From contig CM060732.1 in assembly GCA_030704615.1 (NCBI GenBank), positions 61,981,053-62,045,052 of the forward strand: DNA of 64,000 bases, given 5' to 3'. The position numbers were made by a program, and so were the translations under genes. The notes beneath the pieces are model-generated. The model was given only the letters and a program-made list of their open reading frames with translations, searched no databases and had not been told where the DNA came from. Each line of letters starts with the position of its first letter. Within the stretch, counting starts at the first letter, position 1. The DNA is from Takakia lepidozioides. Taxonomy: Eukaryota; Streptophyta; Takakiopsida; Takakiales; Takakiaceae. Shown here piece after piece: positions 24,034-35,592 of this stretch.

Positions 24034-24850
24034 TAGCAGATTAGGCACAAATTAATTTAAAAAAAAAATTGCCTAAGCAAATCTGTGATTTTTCAAGATT
24101 TATGCCTAAAAGGTTGGAAAAATAATGTGAAAGTGCCTAATTCAGTAAAAATTGTCTAGAAAAATCCTACTCTATATAATTTCTATTGAAAAAGAAAACC
24201 AAACAAATGCCTCCATAAATGTTCAAAAAGTATATGCCAACTCCCTAGGTCCATACAATCTCCAAAGGACCTTACAATGATAAGTACTAAGTACAGAATC
24301 AAGCATTACATAAGAGGATTTCCAAGTTAGCAAGATAAGTACTAAGGTACGCAATTATTACTGCAGATTAAGGTGTGGGTATCAAGTTGTCACCGCCTTT
24401 TGTAGTTGGATTTCTCTCTCACTCTAAAAAGTCACTGCTTAATTCCATCTCCTAGGCCAACCACTTGTCGGGGTCGTTCCAACGAGAGAGCAAAAAATTG
24501 AAGCACAATTTGAGCCCATTACCTTGTGATCTCGTGGTGAGTATGTTTGGGCCAGGATTTAGCCCGCGGGCTAAGAGTTGCGCTTGACCTAAGCTTGTCC
24601 CAGGCTGGGTTCCTCCATTGTTAGCCATGTCCACATTTGCGCCCGCATCGTGTAGTGGGCTCTCGGACGCCATCTCCATGAGAAAAGTTTGTTTTTAAGG
24701 TTTGTCTTGGGGAAGTAGAGAGAGGGTATGCGTGACCTTTGGGGATGGAAGGAGAAGTTCTAAGTGATGAAAGGTGCCTAACACCAAATATTATGAATGA
24801 AAAGTGTCTAATTTCCATAAATCATTTTTTAAAGTGCCTAAAAAGAATAT
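24034..24850. mobile_element. Possible non-autonomous transposon bounded by TTAGGCAC / GTGCCTAA
   Basis: TTAGGCAC near 24036 faces GTGCCTAA near 24833. Further GCCTAA motifs are concentrated in the first 120 and last 90 bases (24073, 24108, 24134, 24776). Inverted terminal and subterminal motifs of this kind suggest a decayed DNA transposon. The interior (24450-24680) has a frame with no recognised domain. No target duplication was found. Confidence 0.35.
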
Positions 24851-25084
24851 TCCAAATTTAATAATTATTGAATTTGGCGCCCAACTCCCAAGACATGGAG
24901 CTTTACAAGTATTTCCTTGTAGCTGTGGTCTGCCACTCTGCCTTCACTCTGCCTTGGTGGGTTCACATCTGCATTCTTTTCCAGTTCTCACGCTCTGGTC
25001 TTGTGTGGAGCTGAATCAGTATCATCAGTAGACGTCAGCTGAGTTCTGCTGCTTAGATTTAATCCGAAGTATCTCATCGTACAC

Positions 25085-25664
25085 ATGGACAATATCAGAG
25101 CCAAGCGCATCCGCCCTGGGACACTTGCGATGATGTCCAGGAGCTGAAGCGGATGCTGGCTGAGAAGGAGGAGGAGCTTGAGCAGGTGATCACTGAGAAG
25201 GATGACCAGCACGCCAGCTGCAGCAGCTACTGTCCAAGAAGCCAGTTAAGGCGACCCCTGCAGGGTCGACCGTTCACCAAGTTGGGACCACTCTGTCACC
25301 TAAACAGCTTGAGGGAACTGTCACGAAGCTGCGGAAGTCTATCCAGAAGCAAATCACCAGCCAGATGGTCTACAAGCCCGGCGTCAAGCATGGCTCAGCT
25401 CGACTTAAAGCGGAAGTTCCCAATGTGAGTGAGCAAGTAGTGAAAGCCATCCTTGGTACTGACCTACTTGCAAAGGCCAAAGAGGGGCTAAAACAGTTGA
25501 AGGTGGATGCAACCAATGAAGAAGTGGAATGCCTGTTTCTCAATAGCTTCTCCAAGAGTCTGCGCTTTGGTGCAGACTTGCAGCTATCAAAGGGCCTCAC
25601 TTTCGTGTTTGTCAAGCCGGACAACCACCTCAACGTGACTGGATCCTATTTCATGCAGAAATAG
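25085..25664 (+). pseudogene. Frameshifted single-exon gene of unknown family
   Basis: A coding-like stretch begins at ATG 25085 (MDNIRAKRIRP), changes frame near 25120 into DVQELKRMLAEKEEELEQV (predicted coiled coil), changes frame again near 25210 into LQQLLSKKPVKATP, and runs on without a stop through MVYKPGVKHGSARLKAEVP and FGADLQLSKGLTFVFVKPDN to a stop at 25662-25664. The composition (lysine- and leucine-rich, charged helix, then a compact C-terminal segment) is protein-like. The two frame changes make it a pseudogene, unless an intron or sequence error explains them. I do not recognise the family; a transposon-encoded structural protein or a host coiled-coil protein are both possible. 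Confidence 0.5.
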
Positions 25665-27075
25665 AGATTGCGTTGGCTTTTCACTTGCACCCCAAAACCT
25701 CGTGCTTCGGCTGCTCGATGGCTGGCCACTGGGGGCAATGTTTATATTTTGAGACTTTGTATAGGAAACCTGTACAGGATAGCCTTTGGCCAGATTTTGG
25801 TGTGAACTTCTTGATCCGAATGTCTAAGGCGTTTCCAATCTGTCAAAGTAGTTCATGAGAAGGACACAACAGACTTGTAGATGAGAACTCCTTGAATCTC
25901 TTTCTTTCAAACCAGTTTCTGGGTATGCAGAAGGGAATTGTGAGCATAATATAACTTTTTGTTACTACATCTGCTGTGCTGTCCCCTGTGTCTTATCCTC
26001 AAGTTTCAGATGCAATATCCAAATCAAACTCGAAATGGCCAATTTATCAAAGCTACTTGACGTAGGCCAGATAGTCTGTGCATGATGTGTAAGCCTGTCA
26101 AGCAGTCGGAATTTTTTTTTTGTTTTAACCCTTTAACTCCAATGTGCTGAGGAAGAGCAAGTTAAGGGTCTAGTTTGTGACACTATACTAGTTTCACACA
26201 GCAGTTTAACCATCTCACAAATTGACAAGGCCACAACAGTTTCTGACCTGTTTGGCAGTCACATCCTCCCCATATCACAGTACAAAAAGCTTTGCCCCTT
26301 CCAGTTGCATCAATCATATTTTCTTTCCTTCACCCAGACTCCTTCCTGTCCTCTTTCTTATCACATGAAATTATTCCACATCTACCATATTACCCTTAGG
26401 ATGTCTTATCCAATTCTTCTTAGTGAGGTTGCAAACCTTTTTGGATACCTGATGCAATGGGTGACAGTTCAGACTGTAGCCTGTGAGGGACCTATGGCTT
26501 CCACATCCTTCCAGCTCAGTGGAATCAGGTCAACCTGACACAGAAGGCAGTTTGTGTTAGAAAGGCAATGGAGGGTGTAAACAGTGCGTTCCTATGCAAG
26601 AACGTCAGACTTGTGTGTAATGCATAGCTGAAACATTAGCACACCTGGACATGATGTCCAGTGACTATCTATGATTGGCAAAGTTCAAAACCTTTGGACA
26701 CATTCTGCACTACAAAAAAGCTCAATGGCTTCCATGAAAGCACAGCGGAGGAGAACGTCAAGAAGCTTTGCTAAGAGTGTCATTTCCAGGGGGATCCAGT
26801 GGATTAAGGCTCATCTGCCTTTTTGTACTTCGACTTCTGGATCCTTGCCCATTTGTAGCAAGGGACTACCAATGTTAATGATTGGCCCCACAAAATCTTT
26901 TCCCCATATTTGCCTCCCAATGATAAGGATCTGCCTTTGTTTTCCTCTTCCTCATCCACTTCATGAGCCATTCCTGGTTTGGAGACCGGTTGAGTGCCAG
27001 GATGTCTCAAGTCCAAAGCTTAACTAATAGTGCCTAACATGTGGGAGACATTTCATCCCATCAAGTCAGCAAGAG
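25665..27075. other. Intergenic; nothing recognised
   Basis: About 1.4 kb between the frameshifted gene and the stop of the OSCA-like gene. The right-hand part probably contains the 3' UTR of that minus-strand gene. Open frames at 26305-26538 and 26671-27027 match nothing I know. Confidence 0.35.
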
Positions 27076-30000
27076 TCAACAAGATTCATTTCTTCCCTTG
27101 TCTTGTTCATCATCTTGAGGAAGAGTTTCTGGTTCGGAAACCAGTGGAGAGCCAGGATATTCGAATTCATACACTTCATTAGCAGTCCCTACTGTGTTGG
27201 CAGGGGATAGATTTTCTTCCATGGAGCCATGCAAGGGGGCAACTGATTTCTTTTTTTCTTCCCTATCACAATCTACATCAAACCTGACTGGTTTGGAAAC
27301 TGGCGGAAAGGATGGTTGTGAAGCTTCACTAACAGTCCCTAATGACTTGGAGCTAGACAGATCCTGGGCCACAGCACCCAGTGAGGGTGATGGAGCTCTG
27401 TCCCCTTCTTCCTCTCCGTTATCATCTTCAGAGAATGCCCCTTGTTTCAGTATCAGAGAGCCAGGCTCTGAAGCTTCTCCAACAGTGCCTGACGCATTGG
27501 CACAAGAATTCTGTTTTCCGGAGCCTTCCAAGGTTGGTGAATTTCCATCTGTGTCTTCCTCTTCACCAACACCCTCATAAAATGTTCCCCGGTTGAAAAT
27601 CAGTGGCGAACCCAGATCTTCCAAGTCCGAACTTTCACTAACAGTGCCAAGGGTGCTGGTGCGTGAGAGTGTCCTCCCCCCCCCAAAGAGTGACGCTGCA
27701 TCATCATCGCCTTCATAAAATGTTCCTTGTTTGAAAATCAGTGGAGAGCCTGGATCTTCTAAGTCTGAAACCTCACTAACAGTACCTAGTGTGCTGGAGC
27801 GAGAGAGTCTCCTTTTCATGGACCCCCTCAACATTGATAGTGCTTCGTCATCGTCTTCATAAAATGTTCCTCGTTTGAAAATCAGTGGAGAGCCTGGATC
27901 TTCCAAGTCTGAAACTTCACTAGCAGTGCCTAGTGTGCTGGAGCGAGAGAAAATCCTTATCATAGAGCCCCTTGAGGGCGAAGGAGCTCCATTTCTATCT
28001 TTTCCATCACTGTCTTCATAAAACCTTCCCTGCTTGAAAATCAATGGAGAACCAGGATCTTCCAAATCTGAGATTTCGCTAGCGGTGTCGAGCATGCTCA
28101 AGCAAGAGTGATATCTTCGCAGGGAGCCCTTCATGGGTGATAGATATCCGATTTTCTCTTCATCTTGGTCATCTTGATAAAATGTTCCTCGATTGAAAAT
28201 CAGCGGAGAGTCAACAGATTCTAAGTCTGAAGCTTCATCATGAGAGCCAAATGTGTCAGCACGAGAGAGGTTTCGTTCAACCGAGGCCAAGCATCCTGTG
28301 TCTTTGTCTGTATCTGAGCTATCTTGATAGAATCTTCCCTGCTTGAAAATCAGGGGAGAACCATCTTCATCATTGTCATCATACTCGTCATCCTTCTCCA
28401 GGACATCATCTAAATCTATGTATTCTTCCTCTGCTGTACTTACCGGTAAGGTGTCCTCTCCTTTCTCGATGTCCGTGTCATTATCCTCTTCTTTTTCATC
28501 TGAGAAGTCAGGGTGCTTGTATGCGTTCCGGAGGAAGACCGCCAGATTCAAGTCTGGTTCTTTTTCTCTCTCAACCGTGTCTCTCTCCATGGCATCCTGG
28601 AAAGGACAACAAATATAGCAAATTATACTCCATATGAGACTGAAACACTGCCAAGAAACCCATCTGCTTCTGCTTGCAGCACAGATATTAGAATCATAAT
28701 CTAGTGAACTCCATTGAGACTGAAAGACTTCTAAGAGAAGGAATTTTTTGCAAACTCTGAATGTTTTATAGCCATTAAGAATAATCTAGCACTGTATGGA
28801 TGCCAAACTGATGTATGATACCCTCCCTCCAACTGTCTGTTGGCTGGGTAGGGACACATACCAGTAACTCTAACATAAGAAAAAGAGTGGAACCCCACCC
28901 ACAGTGTGGCAAGTGCTGTAACCACTGAACAGAAAACATTTTGGAATCTCAACAGAAAGACACATGCTGTCACAGACATTAGAAGAGATCCATGACCAAC
29001 TAGCAGTAACTGGCAGAAAGACCAGAGGAACATTTAGATTACCCACCTCTAAAGGATAGTTTTTGAATGCAGGCTCAAACCGATTTTTGCAATAAGCATG
29101 GAAAAACAATGTCAAAATCGGCAGGGCAATCATGAATGGTGTGGAGCTGCAAGCCTCCTTTATATAGTTCAATATTCTACTCCTTACAGAGTTTCCTCCA
29201 GCTTTTTTCACAAATGATATAGGGCCTTGGATGAGGAACAAGCCAATAAGAATCAGGTGTTCAAGTATCATCGAAGCTATGATGCGACCATGGACATGTG
29301 GCCAGAACGCCCCTGCACTCTCGTAAGTGGGGTCATATACATTGATAATCTGTTTGCACAGCCAATCCCAACAGCATGACTTAATAGAACAAGCAAGACA
29401 ACTGTTGTAGTGTCTCCTGTTAGGAAGTGGGCCCTTAACTCAATAACAGCGACTTAAAGTGCATGCCGGTTCTTCCTTGCAGACCTGCAAACTTCTCAAA
29501 TGAACGAGTTCATGCAAAAAGTATTTCTCCAAATCATTCATCTAAACATTTATCATCAAACAGTATGAGAATAGAAAGGCAGTTCTAACAGCACCTTGGG
29601 CAATAACTACTGCAAACGAAAATACAGGGACAGACAGCCCACCTGATGGCGATAAACAATATAAGCAAAGCCAAAAAAGGCAATGATGAAAGGGATAATG
29701 ATGGGTGTGATGATCGAATAAACCAGGCCCATCAAAAAGTAGAGCTGCAGCTGGGGAAGTGTATCATTCAGACTAATTGTGCCAGGGTCCGCTGCTTGAA
29801 GTCGGTCCCTCTCTGTTTTCACAAACAGAGTGTTCTTCACATGGTAAATGACCAGGGGGAAGATCCGAATGATCTCCCCTGCGGGCCCAGACCACCCATC
29901 AACCATTATATATGTGATGAAGAAGGACGCCTTCATGGGGATGGAATACGCAAGTGTCTTCAGAAATCTGAGGAAGAAATACCACATTTTGCAGTAAGAT

Positions 30001-33000
30001 TACATCTCTTCAGTTTTCTCTTCTGCTCTCTCTGCCACTAGAGGAAACAGTTGGGTGAGTATTTTATGCAACCTACTGCCCCTCAAGGCTACCTATAGAT
30101 TACTAGGGCTTCAAGATATTTGCCTGTTGGCCTCTTCTATATGTATCACTGTGGTGTGACAGTAGACCCTCCTTTGAGATTAGCAACACATCATTTGCAT
30201 AGCCCATTAGATATAAAAAATAATCACACCCCAAGCTCCTCCCAGAGGTCAGTTTTAGAACAGTGGTTGATGTACAGTCAGTCTGACCCTTAGATTTTCA
30301 CTTCAGGGAAACATTTTTTTCTACCAAATGGTGTTGATGGTCCAAGAACGCAGCCACTTGGGGGGAGACCTTGGACCATGACCATGACTTCTTACAAGAA
30401 AAATGACTAATCTGGAGATCAAAGCCCAACCAACTTGACAGATAAGGGTTGAATGTACAGCTCACTGATTTACAAAAAAACTTAAAAAGCACAGAAATGA
30501 AAGTCTTCTTCAATCTCAGAGCACAGGGGCCAGACAGACAGTGATACAAAAAGCATCACGACTGAGTCAGAGCATACCCAACGAATGATGATGAACTAAC
30601 AAAAGTTTTGAGCTGCCCAAAAGCAGACCCAGTAAGGATACTGCCCAAGAATACGTTGACCAGCACAAAGTAGTAGTACTTAGCCGCTGCCCTCCTTTCA
30701 AGCTTTGAGTGAGATAAATGGCCTTCCATCTTTGACAAAAGCATGCATATGGTGGGAACAAGCATGAGACATACTTTCAGTATAAGCCCCGGTAGGAAAC
30801 CTTGAACGAATGATGCGAAAAAATGCCTGTATGCTCCAAGAACACCAGAGGGCCAGATGAAGTCTCACATGTCCAATATCAGGGAAATTGCACACTAGGG
30901 AAGCAAGAGGTTAACATGTAGGGAAAACTACTCTGGGCACACACACAGAGACTCATCTGCATGTCAGTTCTGGAGTCATGACATAACAAAGACAACGATG
31001 GTCTATGCAATCTGCATGTGCTCTGGCCAAGGACCGTCTTCTAGGACTTCAACTTCACAATCTTTGTATTTTTTTGTAATTTTTTTTGTAGTAAATAATC
31101 CTTTCACTGTGTAGTTGAAAAGCATGAAGAGCAATACTGATGTTCCTGATCGGCTAGAGTGTTGACAGCTGAATGCCTGGGTTAGGTTGAGGTAACAGTC
31201 AGCATTCACGTAACAAACCTCACACAGTGGGAGGGCAGTGGAGAGGAAAACAAACACTTACTTCCGGAGAACACCTCTAAGCCATGGAAATGTTCTCTGA
31301 AGCCCCTGAAGGTTTGCCAATGACTGAACGGTCGCAACAGGAATCATGAAGAAGAAAACAAGCAAGAAAACCATGACACCCACTGCCAGCTTGCGGAACC
31401 CCAGCTGGATATATGGAATAGCCAAGTTTTTCCAGAACACATCTCGTGGTTCAGGTGCCCACTCAGTTAGCCAGAGAGTTGGGTCTTGGTTTTGTTGTGT
31501 CTGAGCACACACAGCAGCTCCCCACCGATTTTTGAATGAAACAAATGCTGCTGGCATTGTGGCCTTGGGGTCTTGTATAATTACCAAACGCTCAGTCTCT
31601 GCCTGGAAGTTGGAATAGCAGTCAAATTCACTGGTCACAAGGGAATTAGTTTAGCGTGTCTATCTTCAACTCCCATCTCTTGCATTTTAAAAAAGTGAAC
31701 TGGCATTGACAGGCCTCGACCTTCATGTCATGAACCAACTTCTACGGAGACATGATGCACATTGAAGACCAAGATGACCAGCTGCAAGGTTGCGCACCAT
31801 AGTACAGTGAGCACAATAGATTACAATTTGGCAAGTTGAGAAATTCATTATCTGCTAATTAAATTCCTAGCATACCAACAAACCAAGGTTCATTTCTTGA
31901 CCCCTATCTGCCAGATTGTTTGCAGCCACAAGTGAGGAGGTGTGAGGAGGTCGCTCATAGTGGTTCTGCCATTGTCCTCAAGGGCTATTTGTCAAGACAA
32001 CATCAAATAAACGGAGAGGTGGGTACTTGATGTTTAAAAGAAAAATAGCACATGGTGGTTCTTACTTCTTGTGTCAGCTTTTCAATCTGAGCAGTATAAT
32101 GATCAATGGCATCCACTTGGTCTCCGAAGAGTCCACAGAAACCTGTCTGCATATAGCTCCACACACTCCAATTCTGTGAGCACCATTAAACAATGGCATT
32201 TTCCTTTATCACACTATGTTACTGCTATAAAAGGAAACTTCAACATGAAGAGGCTTGTAATCAATTGGCACAACCAAAAGGTGCATCATCTATCCCCTTC
32301 AAGTATCATCACACTCTACTGTAGCTGTTTACACGCCATTGGAAGAGGTAAAGCTAGGGATGTAAACACAGAGGAGAAGCATGGGCCGTTAATGCACCTT
32401 GATGGTTGGCTTGGTGGATGGATCCCGCGAATACTTGAGTTGATTAAAAGTCAACCAATTTTGGGCTTTCTCTCTCTTCCTCACAATCTTGCTCAAATCG
32501 TTTGCATTGTAAACCATCTGTCATCCCCAAATGACCGTCTATTTAGTCTTAGCATTCCTCATCCTATTCGTACACTCATGCCACAATCGTGTCTTTGTAT
32601 CTTCAACTCTGCCTATCTTACTATGTCTGTGGGAGGTTAAATGTTATGCCTTTTAACAAAATGATAGGTTAAGACCCTCAGACCACTTCTGGAAGAGTTG
32701 TGCGCTCAGGAGACCATGGCCTGAAGAGTATGTTGCCTCAAAAGTGCTCAGATGATGCTCCTCTCATCTCTATGAAATGTATCTGTATGAGGTCTTACAA
32801 GGAAAGTTACATACTACTACATCAATAAAAACAGAGAAGGCTGCTGCTTATACATATGTTCAGATGCACCCATGTGCCTCCCCTGGAAATACAGGGCTTG
32901 ACTTTCTTGGTACGGATGTCACTCATTCTGAGGGGAAATGCTGAGCCTATGCCCAACCTCTCCTCAACTTCAACTGCTCCTACACCCATGCTATGTAATA

Positions 33001-35592
33001 GAATGATGTTGGAAATTCGGGAAACAAACCTGATGGGTTAGGTAGTAATCTGGATGATTTGTCTGGAAGTAAGATTCAACCTTGGTGTTGACAGATTCCT
33101 TGCCCTGATCCGGCACTTGCCGGACCAACACCTGCCAACCCCACAAGCATGGATTCCAAAATTAATTTTTCATTGGAAAAGGAGAAAGGAACTATATAAC
33201 GCCTACTGTAAGCGCAATGCTTGGTGCTGTTTGAAGTGGTTCTTTTTGCTCTAGTTTGTCTCATGGGCCCTTGGGAACCCCTTGTGGACGTTATAAAGTT
33301 TGTCTTTCTCTCTCTGCTCCACTTTGTGTTCTCCCCAACCTGGCGCAGGGGTCTATGGCCACAAGGCTATGGCATACAAGATCTTACATTCTCTGCTCTA
33401 CTTTGTCCAATGGGCCCTCTGCCTCCATGGGATATAGTAGAGTTTCGTCCTGTGTTCTCTTCCGGTCCAGTTTACTAGTTCTTTCTTTTGTTATTCTGCA
33501 TTTTTGTCCCATACCCTAAAATGAGGTGCCTCATGCAGAGAGAAAGGAGAAAACTATTAACACACTCATGGGACACAGAAAAGCGATGTCCATGGAAAGC
33601 TCACAGATAGGGGAAGACAGCAAAAATGCTCAGGAGCAAGTGAACAAAAGTAGCACTGTTGTTGTGTGGAAAGAAAACCCACAGTGAATTGGTCAGGGCG
33701 ACGACGTTCACTGGCATGAAAACGAAGGCGCATTCTGGTGACAGTCCTGTACTCAACAAAAAGTATGTAGCAAGTCCAGGCCGTAAATACATACGCCATT
33801 ACCAGATGTGCCCAGAGCCTGCAAAATCCAATCAGAGAGACATGTGAAAGTTGCAACAGGACTCTCTGCATGCCCGATTTCAGTGGGACATGCCCCTTGG
33901 CATTTACTTTGGCAATCTGATGTGCCAAATGCAGAAAGGTCTCCGGCCTTAAAATTGCAGTTCAGCAGGTTATGTACAGGTCTGGGAGGGAATAGCTAGC
34001 GATGCACAGGCCCATTGGTCCAGGGTCCAGCTTGAAGCTTTCAAATGGCAGATTGAGGTGAAAATAGGACCAGGCCGATGGATGGGCCTGATCAAGGTAG
34101 TGACCCTAGGGAACAGGCATGTGTCCTTTCCCAGGACTCCAAAAAGACCTTGGAATGTTGTTACCCAAGGCCCTTGATCAGTCACATGTCCCTTCCAATT
34201 AGACCATGCTTGGAAGTCAGGTAGACGAACCTCATTGACCCAACTTTGATATTTGAGATGGACAGCTTGTCAATGCTGCTGAACAACAGCTTGTTGCTCG
34301 ATCCCGAAGTGTTGGTGTTCACTGCATTTGTGCCATTATCATTCAAGTTTCCAGCTCCCACATTGACAGGGATCAGAATCGCAATCCCCAGTACCATCAT
34401 CGGCACAAATACCTTCAGCCTAGAGAATCCCACCCATCTCCCTGCTTATTAGTTGTCTGCTCAATCTCCATCATCCTCAGTGACTCAAACTGTGTAGTTG
34501 TCCATCCATCTGTGAGCCTGTTCTTTCTATGTGTTTCTTTCTATGTATTTGTTAGAGAGGTTAGGTAGTTGATCTAGAAGGCAAAATTGTTTGTAAGTTT
34601 GAAGACAACAGAGTTCATCTGTCATCAGAAGCCAAGGCTTCCAACCAGCATACATGACCTGTATACCCCCTACCATCCCCCACTGGCTATCCCTTTATTA
34701 CAAACACTTTTCCCTCAAGCTCACTCTCTCTATCACCCCTCCTTTATCAAGAAAAGTTATTCATGTAACCATTTCATGCAAATAAACAGATTCATCAAAG
34801 CACTGTCGTAAGTATCAAGTAAGACAGCCTCAGAAAAATTCCCTGGTGCAGAAATGAAATGAAATGAAAAGGTACTTTAAAGAGAAAGATCATGGCATGT
34901 GTATCCGAGCCCTACAGTAGCAATGCTGTGATGGACATAGCCCAGCGATAGGATCATTTCCATGCCTGCTCCATGGCATTTTTTTCGCTAGGTTTCCTAT
35001 CCTAACAAACCCCATGATCAGCATTGTGTATGTTACTTTCCAGTGGGCACTGTGTGAGTGCATCGTGGCCAAAATTTGTATTGAACGGGTCAACCTTTTT
35101 CCCTCCCTATTATAAATTTGCTTTTCTTCTTTCCTGCTCCATGGAAATTTTGAAGTTAATTTTTTCTGACAGGACTAGATAAACCAGCCAGAAGGAGGGA
35201 AAGAGAGAGGTGTGCTCCGAAACGGACACATGATTTAGCCAAACATAACGGATGGTGCACACTTACCCGACCAAAAAGATGCGAAGAAACACCGCTGAAT
35301 CTAAGCCAGCATGCTCAATCAATTCCTGCTCGGACATCCGGAGCGCAGCTCTGACCCAAGATGATAATCTGAAATACTGGTGTAAGTCCGTATTGAAATA
35401 TCTCTCTATCTGCTTGCGCTGGCGCGTGCTGGTGCGCGGTCTCCCCTTCCGAGAGCCTTTGATGTATAATTTAGAGTGGTAGACCCTGTCATTGACTGGC
35501 TGTACACTGAGGACTAAAAAACCTACCAAGAATGCCATTGTGATTCCAACATTGAGGATGGCAGACACTCCTATGTCCCGAAGCGACGTCAT
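27076..35592 (-). CDS. OSCA/CSC1-like calcium-permeable channel (DUF221) with long acidic repeat tail
   Basis: Eleven exons on the minus strand: 35592-35267, 34419-34231, 33818-33683, 33131-33030, 32517-32398, 32146-32066, 31602-31262, 30826-30578, 29967-29643, 29349-29047, 28596-27076. All junctions keep phase, giving 1230 residues. OSCA/CSC1 proteins are hyperosmolality- and mechano-gated cation channels of plant membranes. Residues 1-724 follow that family: an N-terminal membrane region (LRDIGVSAILN, GLDSAVFLRI), a cytosolic domain (VYNANDLSKIVRKR, PAAFVSFKNRWGAAVCAQT, WAPEPRDVFWKNLAIPY), then the multi-pass core (FVQGFLPG, LERRAAAKYYYFVLVNVFLG, IPMKASFFITYIMVDGWSG, AYIVYRHQ, FEPAFKNYPLE). 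Family members usually end 30-80 residues after this point. Here the last exon adds 506 residues, mostly 47-52-residue repeats. No frame defect is seen. Confidence 0.93.
27100..28359 (-). repeat. Coding minisatellite: tandem SPLIF...FYxD repeats of the OSCA-like protein
   Basis: Within the last OSCA-like exon a unit of about 50 codons is repeated some eight times. The consensus starts SPLIFKQGxFYED, passes an acidic stretch, then SRSSTLGTxSEVSDLEDPG. Units three to five are most alike; the first and the last three have diverged (for example SLILKQGAFSED, FPPVSKPVRFDVD). The unit is rich in Asp, Glu and Ser, has no hydrophobic membrane segment, and probably forms a cytosolic, disordered, phosphorylatable tail. 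Confidence 0.9.
33225..33490 (+). mobile_element. LINE/SINE 3'-tail-like fragment in an OSCA-like intron
   Basis: TCATGGGCCCTTGGGAACCCC followed by GTGGACGTTATAAAGTTTGTC, then CCAACCTGGCGCAGGGGTCTATGGCCACAAGGCTATGGC, resembles the 3' ends of the LINE copies at 9590-9680, 50660-50760 and 59140-59230. No coding sequence of the element is present, so this is a tail or a SINE sharing the LINE tail. Confidence 0.5.

Noticed and set aside
27194-27580. 128-codon plus-strand frame rich in Ser and Pro
   Set aside because: Antisense of the acidic repeat exon; the Ser richness mirrors the Asp/Glu codons of the real strand.
32071-32640. 189-codon plus-strand frame
   Set aside because: It overlaps two OSCA-like exons read on the other strand (VYNANDLSKIV and GFCGLFGDQVDAID).
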